A stretch of 44,721 bases of DNA from Caldisericia bacterium (lineage in GTDB: Bacteria > Caldisericota > Caldisericia > UBA6126). The stretch is taken from the NCBI GenBank assembly GCA_028700655.1, contig JAQVSG010000010.1:1-44721 (forward strand), given 5' to 3'. The notes under the pieces were generated by a model. That model did not search any database. It was not told where the DNA came from and saw only the letters and a list, made by a program, of their open reading frames with translations. Below are positions 42,826 through 44,721 of this stretch, piece after piece. Within the stretch, counting starts at the first letter, position 1. The number at the start of each line of letters is the position of its first letter. The translations under genes and the position numbers were made by a program.

Positions 42826-43325
42826 GATGTCAATGGAAAAAAGAGCATTCGTGAATACGTTCGTCCCATAATATCTTCTATACAGATTTGAATTTGTAAC
42901 GATTCTCCATCAGGGTATCTTGTTATCATGAACCTTCTGATTACTTTTTGAGTCAAATTTTGGAAGGTTCCATACCCTATGTCTCTACCTACTTCATTGC
43001 CTTTTGTATAATAACGGATCAATTTCTGATCTACGGTTTTAAAAGACAATATCTGTTCGCTAATCCCTTCTTTTGGACGTATTGAAATAGGCTCATACAT
43101 GAACTGTGTCCATTGTGTTTCAATGTCTTCCATTAAAAACAAAACATCATAATACACAGAATTTTGCTTTGTATCCTGGTACAAAGCACTTGAATATTGT
43201 TGTATCCATCCACCAATGGGGAATAGAATCATTCCACAAATCATCACACTTATCAAAGTTTCGACAGTGCTAAAAGAAGGGAAAGCGTGTCGGATCGGAG
43301 AAGGCTTCTTTTTTTGTTCTTCCAT
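42822..43325 (-). CDS. Minor pilin-like protein (PilW/GspJ-like)
   Basis: This 167-residue protein starts MEEQKKKPSPIRHAFPS, then FSTVETLISVMICGMILFPIGGWI. Glu at +5 of the hydrophobic segment fits a prepilin, with Ser instead of Gly before the cleavage site. The later sequence (SVYYDVLFLMEDIETQW, ILSFKTVDQKLIRYYTKGNEV) is like PilW/GspJ. ATG 43325 lies 5 nt after the upstream stop and fits better than the ORF-track start. The binding site is weak, so translation is probably coupled. Confidence 0.7.
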   Translation of the reverse strand: MEEQKKKPSPIRHAFPSFSTVETLISVMICGMILFPIGGWIQQYSSALYQDTKQNSVYYDVLFLMEDIETQWTQFMYEPISIRPKEGISEQILSFKTVDQKLIRYYTKGNEVGRDIGYGTFQNLTQKVIRRFMITRYPDGESLQIQICIEDIMGRTYSRMLFFPLTS

Positions 43326-43330
43326 TTCTT

Positions 43331-43831
43331 TTATCCACACGATTTGATATACAAGGAAGAAGCACAATAGTGGTTGTTACCAAACGTATAAAAAACAATC
43401 ACATGATACAATGTGTAAGACTGCTGATAGATAGAAACAGGCTTTTTAGATACCAGTACTTGATAAGGATTTTCAATAATATCAGCAGGAAGAGAGATTT
43501 GGAAAAAAGGAATAGCACTTGATAAAGAAACGGGTACGGTAACAAAGGGATCGGTAGTATACTTACAATAATGAATAGGGGTTTCAAAAAATGTCTCGTC
43601 TTGAATCCATTCTTCGTTTTTACTGTGAAGCTGGCATGCTATAAAGTGACTAGTTTCAGTAAGTTTTCTTTGAAGTTGTGAGTGATTTTTGGAGGAATGG
43701 ACAAAGATCATCCAACGTTGAAATCCAAATAGAAAAATAAGAATACATAGAATAGAAACCAGGGTCTCAAAATAGGTAAACCCTGGTTTGGAGCAAGGAA
43801 AAAAAGATACGTATTTACGAGTTTTTTGCAT
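43331..43831 (-). CDS. Minor pilin-like protein (PilV/GspI-like)
   Basis: This 166-residue protein has leader residues ending in CSKPG, followed by FTYFETLVSILCILIFLFGFQ, a canonical prepilin cleavage site with Glu at +5. The C-terminal domain has several cysteines (FIACQLHS, HYCKY, HYCASSLYIKSCG) that could form disulfides outside the cell. It starts 23 nt after the major pilin stop. The position order (major pilin, then V-, W- and X-like proteins and a peptidase) is that of minor pilin operons. Confidence 0.75.
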   Translation of the reverse strand: MQKTRKYVSFFPCSKPGFTYFETLVSILCILIFLFGFQRWMIFVHSSKNHSQLQRKLTETSHFIACQLHSKNEEWIQDETFFETPIHYCKYTTDPFVTVPVSLSSAIPFFQISLPADIIENPYQVLVSKKPVSIYQQSYTLYHVIVFYTFGNNHYCASSLYIKSCG

Positions 43832-43854
43832 AGTCCCTTTTGAGTTATAGGGTA

Positions 43855-44397
43855 TTATTCATCAAGTTCGATACTTACTATGCAATTGGAATCATATACA
43901 TCATCAAACTCATCAGAATATACAATGGTAATTGTATCGTCTGCAAGAGTAGCTGATGTATCGCTGATCTCAGCGGCTTTGTTGGGACCAATTGACCATA
44001 TTATGTAGTTTTGATGATCTACAAATAGGTGATACTTGTATTCATTCTCTGAGGTAGCTTGATTGAAAATATCTACAGGAATACGGACTCCAAGATAATC
44101 GATTCCTCCAGGCAACCCAGCGATGGTATAACTTTCACTTGTATTTACTGCGTCATCGGTTGTATCAATGCCCAGTAAATCGTTTAGTGAAGAAGGATAG
44201 CGACCCCAATCTGTATAGAAACACTTGATCGCTGTGGATATGGTAGAGAGATCCATTTTAGCACGAGCAGACTTACTTCTGTTAATATAACCTGCTACTT
44301 GGGGTACGGCAACGCCTGCGATAATGATAATAATGCCGATCGTAATAAGCAACTCTACCAAGGTAAATGCACGTTTTCGAACAGGATACTTTTTCAT
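43855..44397 (-). CDS. Major type IV pilin / GspG-like pseudopilin
   Basis: This 180-residue protein has MKKYPVRKRA then FTLVELLITIGIIIIIAGVAVPQVAGYI, a textbook prepilin signal with cleavage after Ala and Glu at +5. The mature domain has DLSTISTAIKCFYTDWGRYPSSLNDLLG, the pattern of GspG-like major pseudopilins, and ends acidic. TAGGAGGAATC precedes ATG 44397, the best binding site in this operon, as expected for the most abundant product. No assembly ATPase or platform protein lies in the window. It could build a type IV pilus (motility, DNA uptake with comF) or a secretion pseudopilus. Confidence 0.88.
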   Translation of the reverse strand: MKKYPVRKRAFTLVELLITIGIIIIIAGVAVPQVAGYINRSKSARAKMDLSTISTAIKCFYTDWGRYPSSLNDLLGIDTTDDAVNTSESYTIAGLPGGIDYLGVRIPVDIFNQATSENEYKYHLFVDHQNYIIWSIGPNKAAEISDTSATLADDTITIVYSDEFDDVYDSNCIVSIELDE

Positions 44398-44418
44398 GAT
44401 TCCTCCTACTATAAATTG

Positions 44419-44498
44419 AATCCAATGTAAATAAAGCCATGATTAAATTTGATGATGAGGATAGGCACCTTTTATGAGGTGAATCGGTACATTGGATT
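44419..44498 (-). promoter_or_regulatory. Structured leader upstream of the major pilin gene
   Basis: An 11-bp perfect inverted repeat, AATCCAATGTA (44419-44429) and TACATTGGATT (44488-44498), encloses a second perfect hairpin CACCT/AGGTG (44466-44481). On the minus strand it would form a closed RNA domain of about 80 nt ending 21 nt before the pilin ATG. It could be a regulatory RNA, a protein-binding site or an mRNA-stabilising fold. No known riboswitch core is recognised. The rest of the spacer to the 5S gene (44499-44593) shows nothing clear. Confidence 0.5.
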
Positions 44499-44593
44499 GT
44501 AAGAGGATACTTTCAATGGTAAGAACAAGATTTGAAGAAAGACAAAGAATAAAGTCGTTTGGTGAATTGTATGAACCTGTAACCAAAAAAAAA

Positions 44594-44713
44594 TGGCTGG
44601 CGGCTTCCTACTCTCCCAGTCAGTTTCCCAACAAGTACCATCGGCCTCGATGAGCTTAACTTCCGTGTTCGAAATGGGAACGGGTGTACCCTCATCAGCA
44701 TCGCCACCAGCCA
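44594..44713 (-). rRNA. rrf: 5S ribosomal RNA
   Basis: The 120 nt on the minus strand begin TGGCTGGTGGC and end GCCGCCAGCCA, forming the terminal helix. The interior holds the conserved GGGTACACCCGTTCCCATTT and CGAACACGGAAGTTAAGCTC type segments. Nine T follow the 3' end on the minus strand, so the terminal helix can serve as the terminator. The 23S gene must lie upstream, beyond the right end of the window. Confidence 0.95.
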
Positions 44714-44721
44714 AAATATCA

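Noticed and set aside
44419-44498. Cyclic-di-GMP riboswitch in the pilin leader
   Set aside because: The conserved core sequences of class I or II are not present; only the stem structure is seen.
44472-44714. ORFs at the right edge
   Set aside because: They read through the 5S rRNA gene.
1-44721. CRISPR arrays, insertion sequences, prophage genes
   Set aside because: No regularly spaced direct repeats, transposase motifs or phage structural genes were found on either strand.

Overview
The window is an AT-rich bacterial chromosome segment with strong AGGAGG-type ribosome binding sites, tightly packed operons and the standard genetic code. I cannot fix the phylum. A CsaB-type pyruvyl transferase, a copper-amine-oxidase 'stalk' domain, a DUF2089/DUF4097 pair, a YdbC/PC4 protein, type IV pilin genes and a quinol-oxidising Rieske/cytochrome b cluster with many low-potential Fe-S subunits suggest an anaerobic or microaerophilic, probably deep-branching or Firmicutes-like organism. 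No c-type haem motif, phage gene, insertion sequence or CRISPR array is visible.

Layout. 1-1.7 kb: a 5'-truncated DUF4411 remnant, then an AbiEi/AbiEii toxin-antitoxin pair with a 41-bp palindromic operator over its promoter. 1.8-4.0 kb: kamA-ablB (N-epsilon-acetyl-beta-lysine osmolyte synthesis). 4.1-7.5 kb (minus): uridine phosphorylase, a soluble PAS/GAF histidine kinase and a NUDIX hydrolase. 7.6-9.2 kb: DUF2089 and DUF4097 proteins. 9.3-12.4 kb (minus): a lipoprotein zinc-peptidase-like protein, a membrane protein that looks frameshifted at a G6 tract, and a thioredoxin-like lipoprotein. 12.5-15.8 kb (minus): tRNA-Ala(CGC), a DUF805 protein, a second orphan histidine kinase and YdbC. 16-25.9 kb (plus): two hypothetical proteins, a 1075-aa membrane P-loop ATPase with an alternating 36/41-residue repeat, msrA, a YghO-like acyltransferase, a GT4-GT26-CsaB triple-domain protein and comF. 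25.9-29.2 kb (minus): a methyltransferase/metallo-beta-lactamase fusion, a LapA-like protein and an exported alpha-helical protein. 29.2-31.8 kb (minus): dciA-like, recF and dnaN. 31.8-41.0 kb (minus): a beta-propeller/Fn3/stalk protein and the Rieske/cytochrome b supercluster. 41.1-44.4 kb (minus): a type IV pilin/prepilin peptidase operon. 44.6-44.7 kb (minus): 5S rRNA, the end of an rRNA operon that continues beyond the window.

The most interesting system is the operon from 40965 down to 34525. It encodes a Rieske protein, two cytochrome b paralogues, an MvhD-like protein, an FrhB/FdhB-like Fe-S protein, AsrA/HydB-like and AsrB/HydG-like subunits, and two small membrane proteins. The two cytochromes b look complementary. 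The first keeps all four haem histidines, has lost the Qo motifs and carries a fused 2[4Fe-4S] domain. The second keeps the Qo motifs (GYILPxDQ, PDWY) and the haem bL ligands but has lost both haem bH ligands. The Rieske protein lacks the Ser and Tyr that raise cluster potential. I infer a modified bc-type complex in which the Qi site is replaced or supplemented by a cytoplasmic ferredoxin/flavin module exchanging electrons with NAD(P)H or ferredoxin, possibly by quinol-based electron bifurcation. This is a hypothesis from sequence motifs only.
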